The notes under the pieces: model-generated
Told to the model about the DNA's origin: nothing
Databases searched by the model: none
What the model saw: the letters and a program-made list of their open reading frames with translations, nothing else
Made by a program: the position numbers and the translations under genes
Shown: positions 8,060 through 17,335 of the stretch, one piece after another
Layout: the number at the start of each line of letters is the position of its first letter
How positions within the stretch are numbered: the stretch's first letter is position 1
Assembly (NCBI RefSeq): GCF_000375545.1
Contig: NZ_AQXF01000002.1
Location: 284,716 to 348,715 of the forward strand
Origin: Kordiimonas gwangyangensis DSM 19435 = JCM 12864
Lineage (GTDB): Bacteria; Pseudomonadota; Alphaproteobacteria; Sphingomonadales; Kordiimonadaceae
Direction: 5' to 3'
Length of the DNA: 64,000 nt

Positions 8060-9505
8060 CTAGCGTTTCTTGCGCCTGCTCTCATACGGGTTCTTGCCCT
8101 TCTTGAGCAGAATACGGATCGGTGCGCCCGGCAGGTTGAAGTCGCGCCTGAGTTCATTCTCCAGATAGCGTTTGTAGCTGTCCGGGAGGTCGTCCGGGCG
8201 GTTACAGAACATCAGGAAGGTTGGCGGGCGGGTCTTGATCTGTGCGCCGTAGCGGATTTTGATTCGGCGGCCAGCCACCGACGGTGCCGGGTGCTTCTCG
8301 AGCGTATCTGCCAGCCACTGGTTGAAGGCTGCTGTCGGGATACGCGCGTTCCAGATTTCGTAAGCTTCCGCAACCGCAGGCATAAGCTTGTGAATACCGG
8401 CACCCGTCAGCGCGGAGAAATTGACCACCAGCACGCCCTTAAGCTGCGGCAGGCTGCGCGTGAGCGCATCCTTGAGCTGGCGCTGGGTCTCAAGCCGGTC
8501 GTCAACCGCGTCCCATTTGTTGAGCGCGATCACAAGGGCACGGCCCTCTTCAACCACCTTCTCAGCGATCTTGAGGTCCTGCCGCTCGATGCCCAGTTCC
8601 GCGTCCAGAAGCAGCACAACAACTTCAGCGAACTGCACGGCGCGCAGCGTATCGGCGACCGAGAGCTTTTCGAGCTTCTCAGTCACCCGTGCACGGCGGC
8701 GTAGGCCCGCGGTATCAAACAGCTTGACCGGCAGGCCTTCCCATTCCCAATCAACCGCGATCGAATCGCGTGTGAGCCCAGCTTCCGGGCCGGTGATCAG
8801 GCGGTCATCTTCGACAAGCGCGTTGATGAGCGTGGATTTACCGGCGTTCGGGCGGCCTACGATGGCGAGGCGAAGTGGTTTGATCTCTTCCTCGTCTTCG
8901 GGGTCGATGAACTCATAGGCCATGTCACCTTCGGTCGGGCCGAGGTCGAGGTTCTTGGGGCGCCCGTGAGCGAATTCATCCTCTTCGCCCTCATAGGGGT
9001 CGATGCCAAGTTCCTTGAGCGTCGCGACAATGGCAGCATACAGCTCGCCAAGGCCTTCACCGTGTTCAGCCGAAAGGCCAATCGGCTCGCCAAGACCAAG
9101 CGCATAGGCTTCGTAGATATTGTCGATGACCGCGTTGCCTTCGCACTTGTTGGCGGCGAGGATAACCGGCTTGTTGCCGCGGCGCAGCCACAGGGCAAAG
9201 TGTTCATCCATCGAGGTGACGCCCGCGCGTGCATCATAAAGCATCAGCGCGATATCAGCTTCCTTGAGCGCGATCTCGGTCTGTTTGCGCATGCGTCCCT
9301 GAAGGCTGTCTTCGTCGCCCTCCTCAAGCCCTGCGGTGTCGATCACCTCAAATTCGAGGTCGGCAATGTTGCCTTCGGCGCGCCTGCGGTCCCGCGTGAC
9401 GCCCGGCGTATCGTCGACAATAGCGATTTTCTTGCCAACCAGACGGTTGAACAGCGTCGACTTCCCAACGTTGGGACGACCAACAATGGCAATGGTAAAG
9501 CCCAT
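8060..9505 (-). CDS. der: Ribosome biogenesis GTPase Der (EngA)
   Basis: Essential double-GTPase for 50S subunit maturation. The 481-residue product has GTPase domain 1 (GRPNVGKST near residue 8, DTAGLEEG near 57, NKCEG near 119), an acidic linker (about 170-210), GTPase domain 2 (GRPNAGKST near 216, DTAGLRRR near 264, NKWDAVDD near 330) and a C-terminal KH-like domain (IKIRYGAQIKTRPPTFLMF). The basic tail KKGKNPYESRRKKR is typical. It follows bamB by 50 bp in the yfgM-bamB-der order known from gammaproteobacteria. Confidence 0.97.
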   Translation of the reverse strand: MGFTIAIVGRPNVGKSTLFNRLVGKKIAIVDDTPGVTRDRRRAEGNIADLEFEVIDTAGLEEGDEDSLQGRMRKQTEIALKEADIALMLYDARAGVTSMDEHFALWLRRGNKPVILAANKCEGNAVIDNIYEAYALGLGEPIGLSAEHGEGLGELYAAIVATLKELGIDPYEGEEDEFAHGRPKNLDLGPTEGDMAYEFIDPEDEEEIKPLRLAIVGRPNAGKSTLINALVEDDRLITGPEAGLTRDSIAVDWEWEGLPVKLFDTAGLRRRARVTEKLEKLSVADTLRAVQFAEVVVLLLDAELGIERQDLKIAEKVVEEGRALVIALNKWDAVDDRLETQRQLKDALTRSLPQLKGVLVVNFSALTGAGIHKLMPAVAEAYEIWNARIPTAAFNQWLADTLEKHPAPSVAGRRIKIRYGAQIKTRPPTFLMFCNRPDDLPDSYKRYLENELRRDFNLPGAPIRILLKKGKNPYESRRKKR

Positions 9506-9555
9506 GACTTTTTACTTTCGGCTAAGCCCCTTGGGGCTTCACGGTATCTGGCAGC

Positions 9556-10902
9556 CTAGCGGTAGGCTACCAGTTCACCTTCATCTGTCAGCACAACGAA
9601 TGTGCCGTTTACAACAATTGGTGCCGTTGAGCTACCCGCAGGCATTTCAACCGCGCTGAGCGTTGCACCGGTATAAGGCGACAGGCTGACGGCATAGCCG
9701 TGGCTGCTGGTCACCAAAAGGCGGTCGCCTGCAAGTACAGGGCCGTTCCATTTGATCAGGTCGCGGCGTTTTTCCTGGTTCTCGAAGCGCTGAAGCTGGG
9801 CAACCCAGCGAACGCGCCCATCACCAAGGGCTACGGCAACAACCTGACCGTCAATGGTGGATACAAAGGCAAAGTCGCCCGCAACCCACGGCATGTTCAC
9901 GCCAGCGATATCCGCTTCCCACGAGCGTTCGCCCGTGCGCATGTCAATCGCAACCATGCTGCCGGAATGGCTGACCGCATAAACCTTGCCGCCATCAATC
10001 ACCGGCTCGCCGTCGATGTCCGACAGTGATGCCAGTGGCGTCAGACGTGTGGAGCTCGAGAGCGCATCCTGCCAGAGGATACGACCGTTACCACCCCGGA
10101 GTGCAATAAGTTCACCCGATGACAGCGCTGCGATAAGCGCCGTGCCGTCAAAAGCCGGGCTCGCCGCACCAAGCATGCCCGCGCTTTCCGCGATGCCAAC
10201 CTGCTCCCATAGGACGGAACCGTCAGCGGCGTTGAGGCCAAGCATCTGGTTATCGTGCGTGACAACAAATACCTTGTTGCCGCCAACTGTCGGTGCGCCG
10301 CGGAACGGGATCATGCCCTTGTAGCGCCAGACCTCACGGCCTGAGGCCGCGTCAAGCGCTACGACAACGCCGTAACCGCTCGTGACATATACTTTGCCGT
10401 CCGCGTAAGCAACGCCGCCGCCAAAGCCGACATCGCTACGCTCGTCCGACAGGTTTTCGAGCTTGTTTTGCCACAGCACACGGCCGTCCGAGAGCGCAAC
10501 AGCGGTCACGCCGCCTTTCACGTCAACAGCAAATACCGTGTTGTTGGCCGAGACCGGTCCACTGACAACACGCTCATATTTCTCGTTTGCCGGGCCTATC
10601 TTGCGGCGCCAGGAAACCTTGAGCGTATCGCCAAGGGCGAGGTGCTGAATGCGGTGCGCCGCGTTGCCGCCAACCTGTGCCCAGTTACCATTGGTGTAGG
10701 GGCGTGGCAGTACAACCGGCAGGCTTGAGATCGCGCTGTCAGCGTCAAGAATCTGTGTCGAGGTCAGGATCGGAATACGTTCGCGGCCCTCGTCGTCATA
10801 TTTGCCGCGTGGCTTTTTGTTGCCGCCGCTACAGGCCGCAAGTGCCACGGTCATCACACCAAGAAGGCTGTAACGCAGCACGGTTTTCATCGGCGTGCTC
10901 AT
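9556..10902 (-). CDS. bamB: Outer-membrane protein assembly factor BamB
   Basis: Lipoprotein of the BAM complex that helps insert beta-barrel proteins. The 448-residue product begins with a signal sequence and lipobox LAAC (Cys near residue 24), then a PQQ-like beta-propeller with repeated blades such as ALDAASGREVWRYKG, GLNAADGSVLWEQVG and AIDMRTGERSWEADI. The ATG at 10902 overlaps the stop of the upstream TPR gene (ATGA), with GAAGGGG upstream; ATG 10890 is an alternative. Context with der and the YfgM-like gene supports BamB over a generic PQQ-repeat protein. Confidence 0.93.
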   Translation of the reverse strand: MSTPMKTVLRYSLLGVMTVALAACSGGNKKPRGKYDDEGRERIPILTSTQILDADSAISSLPVVLPRPYTNGNWAQVGGNAAHRIQHLALGDTLKVSWRRKIGPANEKYERVVSGPVSANNTVFAVDVKGGVTAVALSDGRVLWQNKLENLSDERSDVGFGGGVAYADGKVYVTSGYGVVVALDAASGREVWRYKGMIPFRGAPTVGGNKVFVVTHDNQMLGLNAADGSVLWEQVGIAESAGMLGAASPAFDGTALIAALSSGELIALRGGNGRILWQDALSSSTRLTPLASLSDIDGEPVIDGGKVYAVSHSGSMVAIDMRTGERSWEADIAGVNMPWVAGDFAFVSTIDGQVVAVALGDGRVRWVAQLQRFENQEKRRDLIKWNGPVLAGDRLLVTSSHGYAVSLSPYTGATLSAVEMPAGSSTAPIVVNGTFVVLTDEGELVAYR

Positions 10903-11636
10903 TGTGCATCCCCTTCTTCTGCTGCTGCTTCAGCTTCGTCGGCGGGTGCTTCCATTGCAGGCACGGCAATGCCTTGCTTGGCTTCGATAAAGCTGCGGAA
11001 TTCGCCTGCCCGGCCACGGATTGATTGCGGTGTTTCCGCATCATCGGCAAGAAGCGTGAATTTGGACAGAGCGTCGTCAAGGTTGCCTTGCTGAATGTCA
11101 ATCAGCGCAAGCTGCTCCTGCGCGCTGTAATACCAGGCGTTGCCCTTCTGCGCGATTGTGGAGAGGCGAGCCTTGGCGCCGTCGAGGTCACCCTTCTTGC
11201 CCGCGAGCAGCATGCCTGCCTGCAGGTCACCAAAGGCGCGTACGGCTTCATCCGTGCTGCTATCACTCGCGACGGCGTCATAGGCCGCAATGGCGCGGTC
11301 TAGGTCACCGGCTTCGGTTGCGGCGGCGGCCAGCTGAAGTTTGGCAAGTGCACCATAACCGCTGCCAAGCGTTGGGGCGGCATCTTCCCACACCTTCACG
11401 GCATCGGCACCGTCGCGGCCAGCGGCCTCGACAGCAGCTTCAAAAGCCGTTGAGTTCTTTTGCTCTTCCGACGTGACATAGGCCTTATAGCCTTCGTTAC
11501 CTGCAACAATGGCAACGATAGCGACAGCGCCACCGATCACAAATTTGCCGTAAGCTTTCCAAAGATTGAGCATGCGCTCACGGCGCACCTCGTCATCGAC
11601 TTCCTGCGTGAGAAGATCGGAATTCAGGTCCGACAC
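10899..11636 (-). CDS. YfgM-like membrane-anchored tetratricopeptide protein
   Basis: A 245-residue protein with a cytoplasmic N-terminus, one membrane segment (about residues 32-50, FVIGGAVAIVAIVAG) and a TPR-like periplasmic region (DLDRAIAAYDAV, GNLDDALSKFTLLA), ending in an acidic Ala/Glu tail. The family (TPR_21, YfgM) interacts with the Sec translocon and periplasmic chaperones in E. coli. The frame extends to a TTG at 11654, but GTG at 11636 is better, with GGGGAG exactly 6 bases before it. It is the first gene of the operon leading into bamB and der. Confidence 0.87.
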   Translation of the reverse strand: MSDLNSDLLTQEVDDEVRRERMLNLWKAYGKFVIGGAVAIVAIVAGNEGYKAYVTSEEQKNSTAFEAAVEAAGRDGADAVKVWEDAAPTLGSGYGALAKLQLAAAATEAGDLDRAIAAYDAVASDSSTDEAVRAFGDLQAGMLLAGKKGDLDGAKARLSTIAQKGNAWYYSAQEQLALIDIQQGNLDDALSKFTLLADDAETPQSIRGRAGEFRSFIEAKQGIAVPAMEAPADEAEAAAEEGDAQ

Positions 11637-11729
11637 ACTATACTCCCCAGACAATGCCGCCTCTCGTTGGGTGGAGACAGCGTCTATTAATCATTAAAAT
11701 TCAGGCCTAGGCCTCGCGATTTGGCCGCT

Positions 11730-11758
11730 ACAATAGCCAAAGCGGAAGCCAGACGCAA
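11730..11758 (-). promoter_or_regulatory. Putative promoter of the yfgM-like/bamB/der operon
   Basis: On the minus strand TTGCGT (11758-11753), a 17-nt spacer and TATTGT (11735-11730) lie about 95 nt before the YfgM-like start. A perfect 12-bp palindrome (11703-11714) sits just downstream. The match is moderate and functional inference only. Confidence 0.4.
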
Positions 11759-11814
11759 ACCCAGAAAACACTAATTACCTGCGCAGCGAATTATGGTCTT
11801 TTTTCGGCAGTGGT

Positions 11815-12666
11815 TCAGCTATTTGAACCGCGCATTTTGTAGGTGTGTTCTTCGCCCGGAAAGGCGCGGGTGCGCACTTCGCGTGCGTAGGCGTCCACAG
11901 CCTCTTCAATGCCCGCCGCGAGCTCTGTGTAGCGCTTGACGAATTTGGGGTTGATAGCAAAGAGGCCGAGCATGTCTTCGGTCACGAGGATTTGGCCGTC
12001 GCACGCATTCGAGGCACCGATGCCGATGACCGGTACATGCAGTACCTCAGTCACTTTGCGGGCCAACGGTTCTGCAACGCCCTCAAGCACCACAGCGAAG
12101 GCACCGGCATCCTGAATGGCTTTTGCGTCATCAATAATGGGCTGCCATTCGTCGACACTGCGACCACGAGCGCCATAACCGCCGTTGGTGTTCACAGACT
12201 GCGGCATCAGGCCGACATGGCCAAGCACCGGGACACCGCGGCGTGTGAGGAAACGCACAGTTTCCGCCATTTCCACACCGCCTTCAAGTTTGACTGCACC
12301 AGCACCAGTCTCGGACAGGATGCGTGCTGCATTGCGGAAGGCGTGTTCTTTCGATTCTTCATAGGAGCCAAAGGGCATATCGACCACCACCAGGGCCTGT
12401 TTGGCACCGCGGCAAACTGCGCGGCCATGGCGGATCATGGTCTCCACATCGACACCAAGCGTGGATTCAAGGCCGTAAAGAACCATACCCACACTGTCGC
12501 CCACGAGAAGCAGGTCACAGTATTTATCAAGCCGCGCTGCCATGGGCGTGATGTAGGCGGTGAGGCACACGATGGGCGTGCCGCCTTTCATCTTGGAAAT
12601 GTTTTTGGCAGTTTGCTGCCGCTTTGGGCGCGCGTCGATAACGGTGTCTTTGGGCTCGGTCGACAT
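11815..12666 (-). CDS. panB: 3-methyl-2-oxobutanoate hydroxymethyltransferase
   Basis: First committed enzyme of pantothenate synthesis: adds a hydroxymethyl group from 5,10-methylene-THF to alpha-ketoisovalerate. The 283-residue product has the TIM-barrel motifs [52 protein letters not shown], and [16 protein letters not shown] (family GIGAG/GIGAS). Length is normal. It is a single transcription unit; panC is not nearby. A small hairpin lies in its leader (12685-12706). Confidence 0.97.
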   Translation of the reverse strand: MSTEPKDTVIDARPKRQQTAKNISKMKGGTPIVCLTAYITPMAARLDKYCDLLLVGDSVGMVLYGLESTLGVDVETMIRHGRAVCRGAKQALVVVDMPFGSYEESKEHAFRNAARILSETGAGAVKLEGGVEMAETVRFLTRRGVPVLGHVGLMPQSVNTNGGYGARGRSVDEWQPIIDDAKAIQDAGAFAVVLEGVAEPLARKVTEVLHVPVIGIGASNACDGQILVTEDMLGLFAINPKFVKRYTELAAGIEEAVDAYAREVRTRAFPGEEHTYKMRGSNS

Positions 12667-12684
12667 GATACTCGCTTTCCAGAG

Positions 12685-12706
12685 GCACCGCCCGACCGGA
12701 CGGTGC
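12685..12706 (-). promoter_or_regulatory. Small hairpin in the panB leader
   Basis: GCACCG (12685-12690) pairs with CGGTGC (12701-12706), with further CCG/CGG pairing possible in the 10-nt loop. It stands about 20 bases upstream of the panB ATG. There is no U tract in the panB direction, so it is not a terminator; function unknown. Confidence 0.3.
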
Positions 12707-12863
12707 GTCCCTACGTTATGGCGTAAAACTAAACTTGCCCCTACATATTGGTTTATGGGCCTAAAAGTCCAGCATAAGCGTGCGCAAGCTTTTCTAACTG
12801 CTGCGGTATATACGGCTGTTGCCGTAGTGTTCGCCGATATCGCAGGCTACAATGCGTGTATCT

Positions 12864-13325
12864 CTATTCCATCCGGCCGAGGGTGATCGAATAGCGTTGT
12901 TCCTGGCCTTTTTCGTCGGTCCATTCCTGTACGACTTCAATCTCACTGTCAGACTTGTGAAGCCACGAGAAGGAACTTGGCGCATTGCGTGGTTCAAACT
13001 TCACTGCGTCAGCACTCACGGCAGTCGCGGCCCAGATAAATTCGCCCCAGGTTGAGAGGATCTCTCCATCGGACAGTGTTACAGTGCTGCCATCCGAAAA
13101 CGCGCTGAAGCTGTCATCTGTCGCGCGACGCGACCGTATGGTCGTAGCGCTCTCAAAATCATATTGATCGTAGAACTTGGTGCCGTCGGGCGCGGTGCCA
13201 ACCCAGCGACCTTCCAGAAATCGAAGTTGTTCGAAGTCTTTTTCGTTGAACACTGGTTTGTCTCCCTCGCCTGCGGCGCTAACAGTTGTGACCAAAAGAA
13301 TGATCAGAAGTCCCAACACTCGCAT
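12864..13325 (-). CDS. Secreted protein of unknown function (DUF6265-like)
   Basis: A 153-residue protein with a signal peptide (MRVLGLLIILLVTTVSAAG). The mature part starts with a FLEGRWVGTAPDGTKFYDQY motif, typical of small lipocalin/DUF1579- or DUF6265-like beta-barrel proteins, and continues with alternating beta-like segments (STVTLSDGEILSTWGEF, SEIEVVQEWTDEKGQ). It has no cysteine. The frame opens at 13394, but AAGGG 8 bases before ATG 13325 and the signal peptide decide the start. Exact function not recognised. Confidence 0.7.
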   Translation of the reverse strand: MRVLGLLIILLVTTVSAAGEGDKPVFNEKDFEQLRFLEGRWVGTAPDGTKFYDQYDFESATTIRSRRATDDSFSAFSDGSTVTLSDGEILSTWGEFIWAATAVSADAVKFEPRNAPSSFSWLHKSDSEIEVVQEWTDEKGQEQRYSITLGRME

Positions 13326-13419
13326 GAAATTTCCCTTGTTAGCGCCATCATTAAATTCACCCAAAAGGTTTAATGGTAAAGGGCAAGAATGCAAGGCCGA
13401 TATTGCAGGCGTGTCGCCG

Positions 13420-14205
13420 CTAGGTGCGCTTTATGTACCAGTCATCAAAACGTGAGATATGCTCCAGTGTACGGACGTAGCCATTGCTGGTGAGCAGCCT
13501 ATAGAGCTCGTCCCGTTGTGCTGTGAAATTATGCTCTACCGTAATGACCTCTATATCATAGCGGCCAAAGTCGAACGCCTGCAGGATTTCAAATTCGCTG
13601 CCCTCCGTATCGACCGAGAGATAGTCAATCCGCTTTGGGGCGTCATACTTCTCCAGAAGGTCCATGAGGGAAATGGTCTCGACCTCATAGTTGTGACCCT
13701 CCCTACGGTCTTTTGCGTGGCTGTCTGCGTCGGCGAAATGATCAATGGAGGAGAGCTCCGGATTCGCCACCTCAAGGAACATCAACCGCTCGCCACTGGT
13801 ATGCCAGACGCACGCTGTCTCGATATGGCAGCTCCGGTTCGCGGCAAGCATCTCATGCCAGTGCCGAGCAGGTTCCGCAACGATGCCAGACCAGTTGAAT
13901 TCTTTTTCCAGCAGGTAGGTGTTGCTGAGCGCACGACCGCTTGCTGCGCCGAACTCGACAAAAAAACCATCCCGCTTGAAACCAAGGTGATGCAGCACAA
14001 AAATATCCTGCCGCAACTGGGCTTCAGATTTTGCGAGCAGGCTTTTATTCAGTTCATAGATGAAATTGACATCGTAGGGGTGCCTGCCCCATTTCTCCGA
14101 AACGATGGTTTGAACAGGAGCCACAAGCTCGGGGTGGCTCGTGAGAAAGTGGTTCACTGTCTCAAGAATGGTCTTTTCAGGCTTCTTGGGTGGTTGTCCC
14201 GTCAT
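13420..14205 (-). CDS. FkbM-family SAM-dependent methyltransferase
   Basis: A 261-residue protein. After a helical N-terminal segment (residues 1-60) it shows the FkbM methyltransferase core: FFVEFGAASGRALSNTYLLEKEFNWSG motif I region with the family-typical LEKEFNWSGIVAEP, then IDYLSVDTEGSEFEIL and VITVEHNF. FkbM-type enzymes O-methylate polyketides, sugars and glycans. GGGAGG lies 5-6 bases before the ATG at 14205. It follows the neighbouring methyltransferase gene by 10 bp, so the two are co-transcribed. Its target is unknown; surface polysaccharide or glycolipid is likely from context. Confidence 0.88.
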   Translation of the reverse strand: MTGQPPKKPEKTILETVNHFLTSHPELVAPVQTIVSEKWGRHPYDVNFIYELNKSLLAKSEAQLRQDIFVLHHLGFKRDGFFVEFGAASGRALSNTYLLEKEFNWSGIVAEPARHWHEMLAANRSCHIETACVWHTSGERLMFLEVANPELSSIDHFADADSHAKDRREGHNYEVETISLMDLLEKYDAPKRIDYLSVDTEGSEFEILQAFDFGRYDIEVITVEHNFTAQRDELYRLLTSNGYVRTLEHISRFDDWYIKRT

Positions 14206-14215
14206 GCCAGCCTCC

Positions 14216-15049
14216 CTATACCACGGTCCGCACCATGCGGATAAGTTGCTGGCGGTTCGCCAAACGCTCCGTATGCCGGGCGTAACCCTCCTGAAAAGCC
14301 TCGAGGACAACTTTATCGTAGTGGCGGCTGAGGATCGCCTCGAAACGGTCTTTCAGGCCGTTAAAAACCGCATTCTTCACATTGGGAGAGAAGGGATCAT
14401 CGTTGATGGACCAAGGCAGCAGGAAACTCTCCGCCAACGATTTGCTGTGCTCGCTAACCTCCTCAGATGCGCGGAGATAAAAGATATTGCCGCCGGAGTT
14501 ATGGGCTAAATGGCGGTGCTCCGGCGCAAACTGATCATAGAGATATTTGGGGCCAATACCCTTGACCTGCTTCTGAAGCGCAAACAGCAGATAGTCATGG
14601 TGGATCATTATGCGGCTGCGGCCAAGACGTGGCAGAAGCACAGCGGTGTCGATCGTTGGCCACGGATGCATGTGATTGGCATCCACGAACATCATGTCGT
14701 AAGAGCGACCTTCATCGTAGATGTCGAGGGAAATGGTAAATGGCCGCTTGGCTATCTGCAGATTGCCCCCCTTGTAGCCCTCGTGCATCAGAAAGCCGAT
14801 CTCCTTCGAATGGTCACCAAAAAAGGTGTCAGAAAAATCAGCCGTGGTGAAACTTTCGCCGCCAAATTCTTCCATGAACGCACAGATATAACCTGACGAA
14901 AGGCCAGACGCTGTTCCCAGTTCGAGGAAGTTGGTTGGGCGATGCTCCTCAATCAAAGACCGGATGAAAATGGCCTCTTCGGCATGAATGGTTCCATAGC
15001 CACGTGTGGCAAATTTTTCGCGAATGTCCTTTATTGCGTTCAAGTCCAT
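14216..15049 (-). CDS. Class I SAM-dependent methyltransferase (Methyltransf_24-like)
   Basis: A 277-residue protein with SAM-binding motif I FLELGTASGLSSGY near residue 41, and acidic/His motifs MFVDANHMHPWPTIDTAVLLPRL and IMIHHDYLLF, as in the Methyltransf_24/TylF-like group. The C-terminal 80 residues are helical and unassigned. It forms a two-gene unit with the FkbM methyltransferase 10 bp downstream. The substrate is unknown; both could act on the same glycan. Confidence 0.8.
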   Translation of the reverse strand: MDLNAIKDIREKFATRGYGTIHAEEAIFIRSLIEEHRPTNFLELGTASGLSSGYICAFMEEFGGESFTTADFSDTFFGDHSKEIGFLMHEGYKGGNLQIAKRPFTISLDIYDEGRSYDMMFVDANHMHPWPTIDTAVLLPRLGRSRIMIHHDYLLFALQKQVKGIGPKYLYDQFAPEHRHLAHNSGGNIFYLRASEEVSEHSKSLAESFLLPWSINDDPFSPNVKNAVFNGLKDRFEAILSRHYDKVVLEAFQEGYARHTERLANRQQLIRMVRTVV

Positions 15050-15202
15050 TAGTCTCTCGGCTCCCAGCTAGATATGGTTCTTTCTAGCGCGCGCATCCCC
15101 CGCGGGAAATCTAAAACCGCAGTGCGCATGAAAAAGCTCATCCCAAAGCTGGGTCGTTTGGAACCGAGCACATCTCAGATCATGCGCGCGGCGTTACACT
15201 GA

Positions 15203-17161
15203 CTAATTTGCTGGGGTAGCTGGCGGCGGGTTAGACGCGTTTACATTCCACCAACTACTCTGGCTGAGAAATGCGCGCTGGTAGGCTTCCACGGCGTCGA
15301 CATACGCAATGAGTTCTTTTTCCATGCGTTCGGCTGTTTCGTTCCCCTCAACGGCAAGCGGCAAAAGCTCCAACTGATCAGTCTCAAGGTCAAAAAATAG
15401 GTTTGGCGCGTATCCAAAATAATGCACGTATTTCCAGCGCCCCTGAACCATGGACGCGCAGTATTTTTCTCGGTAGCAGTAGGAGAATACGGGTTGATCC
15501 GCGGGGCGGGAAAATACCGACGTTCCGGCATATGCGTCGAAATTGCCGGTTGGCTCGGCGCCAGAGATATCTACCAAAGTTGGCAAAACATCGAGGAGCG
15601 AGACATTCTTGGTGACCCTCAACCCCGCTTCGATACCGGCGCCCACAATTACAAAAGGCACCCTTAGTGTCTCAAAAAACGGCACAGCGTCATGTTGCTT
15701 CAAGCCGTGTTCACCAAAGGCCTCGCCGTGATCACCAACAAAGACAAACACCGTATTGTCTTTGAGGCCAGCCTCTTCAACCTGTTGGTACAATTTGCCG
15801 AGAAACACATCCTGGTACCTGAGGGCGTTCAGGTAGCCATTTTTTTCCTCATCGTCTGACAGCTGCTTGGCCTCAAAATGTGACGGCGGGATATAGGGAT
15901 GGTGTGGTGTCAGCGTAAGGATCGTCATGAACAGTGGTTCGCCGCTCGTGTCCGCAAACACTTTGGCGGTATGCGGCAGCAACGCATCTTCCTCGTAGCC
16001 AAAATAATTGTTCTTCTCATATTCAGGCGACGCAATTTCATCTTCCATATAACTCACGTCAAAACCTGCGTTCTCAACGAAACGTTTGCGATATTCGAAC
16101 TCGCCTGTGACGGTCGAAAGATACACGCTTCTGTATCCAACATCGCCAAGCAGTTTTGGCAGGCAGCGCACCGGCAACCCGCCTTTGAGCTTGCCTGCGA
16201 TAACCGGCAGGTTGAAGGACGGCTCAATGCTGCAAAGGATGCTGACAATCGATTTGGATGTATGCGGAATATAGGAATAGGTATTCACAAATTCCGTGCC
16301 GGCCGCCGCGAGTGTTTTGAGGAAAGGCGTATGGGTCTCTTCCATATCAAGGCCGAGCGTATGTTTGTACCCGGTGCTTTCGCCAATGATCAGCACGATA
16401 TTTGGCAGTGCCTTTTTCTCGTCAGGCAGCTTGAGGCCCATATCGGTGGGAAACTGTGAGCGAATTGGCGCGGTGTCCTGATCGGTTGAGAGCGCGTGAA
16501 CCTTGGCAAAACTGCGCATCACTGCCGATAGTGCAATTGGCGGCGGGGCTGCGGAGATCGTTAGTCGCCCCGGCCGCCCGGGGAAAGTATGGCCGTATAT
16601 ACCTATGGCACATGCCACAGCGGCAACCAGTAAAGCTCCGCCGCCGAGGTGCACCGCACGCGGGTGCACCGGACCTTCGGTAACCGACCTCACGGAGATC
16701 CAGATCAGGGCAACTATGTAGAGCGCACCGAGCGCGGCGAGAACTGCAACGAGTGCCGGGTTGATAACGCTTGAAAAAACCGGCCAGAGGTCATCCATGT
16801 TCCGTATGGAATGAAACACCAGCGAATAGTCAAAATCATTTGCCCCGGTGGTGAGCTTATATGCAAGGCCATTGAGTTCGAGCATCAGGGCATTGAGCGA
16901 CAGAAAAATGCAAAGCATTGCCCAAGTCAGTTTCGCCGTTCGGGTGGCACCGGGCCAAAGCAGTTGCGCGCTCAAGAGCGCACCGACGGCGAGCACAAGG
17001 TAGGAGGCAACTTGCGGGGAAATTAGGAGCAGATTATCCAGCAGGCCAAAATTCGTCCGGTCCACATAGTGAATGGTGCCAAGCACGGAGACAAGTGCCG
17101 GCGGCCCAAAACAGGCCATCACCAGAATGACGCAGAATTTATTGTGTAAGCCGGATCGCAC
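15203..17161 (-). CDS. Membrane sulfatase-type phospho(glycerol/ethanolamine) transferase, LTA-synthase-like
   Basis: A 652-residue protein with about five N-terminal membrane segments (residues 8-230) and an extracytoplasmic alkaline-phosphatase/sulfatase domain. Metal-site and nucleophile motifs are visible: IVLIIGESTGYKH, YIPHTSKSIVSIL (Thr/Ser nucleophile region), TLTPHHPY and FVFVGDHGEAFGEHG. This fits the LtaS/OpgB/EptA superfamily, which moves phosphoglycerol or phosphoethanolamine from phospholipids onto glycans or lipids. The frame is open to 17290; GTG at 17161 is preferred because AGAGGAAA stands 8 bases before it. Neighbouring methyltransferases and the dioxygenase suggest envelope modification. 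Which group it transfers cannot be read from sequence. Confidence 0.83.
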   Translation of the reverse strand: MRSGLHNKFCVILVMACFGPPALVSVLGTIHYVDRTNFGLLDNLLLISPQVASYLVLAVGALLSAQLLWPGATRTAKLTWAMLCIFLSLNALMLELNGLAYKLTTGANDFDYSLVFHSIRNMDDLWPVFSSVINPALVAVLAALGALYIVALIWISVRSVTEGPVHPRAVHLGGGALLVAAVACAIGIYGHTFPGRPGRLTISAAPPPIALSAVMRSFAKVHALSTDQDTAPIRSQFPTDMGLKLPDEKKALPNIVLIIGESTGYKHTLGLDMEETHTPFLKTLAAAGTEFVNTYSYIPHTSKSIVSILCSIEPSFNLPVIAGKLKGGLPVRCLPKLLGDVGYRSVYLSTVTGEFEYRKRFVENAGFDVSYMEDEIASPEYEKNNYFGYEEDALLPHTAKVFADTSGEPLFMTILTLTPHHPYIPPSHFEAKQLSDDEEKNGYLNALRYQDVFLGKLYQQVEEAGLKDNTVFVFVGDHGEAFGEHGLKQHDAVPFFETLRVPFVIVGAGIEAGLRVTKNVSLLDVLPTLVDISGAEPTGNFDAYAGTSVFSRPADQPVFSYCYREKYCASMVQGRWKYVHYFGYAPNLFFDLETDQLELLPLAVEGNETAERMEKELIAYVDAVEAYQRAFLSQSSWWNVNASNPPPATPAN

Positions 17162-17335
17162 GTTGGTTTCCTCTCCGCATTCAGCACTAGCCCCTCGAAA
17201 TGCGTAGCTGTTTGTGTACAAAGAGGCAATAAGGTGTTTCGCGTTTCCTGCTGCCCCAACACACACCCTCAGGCAATGTGCATCCGACACTCCGGTTGTA
17301 TGGGAAATATCCCCGGCCCCGATTTCAAGCGCGAG

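Noticed and set aside
15050-15202. Possible terminator between the membrane transferase and the methyltransferase
   Set aside because: Only a 4-bp CCCA/TGGG stem and no U tract; not enough to claim a site.
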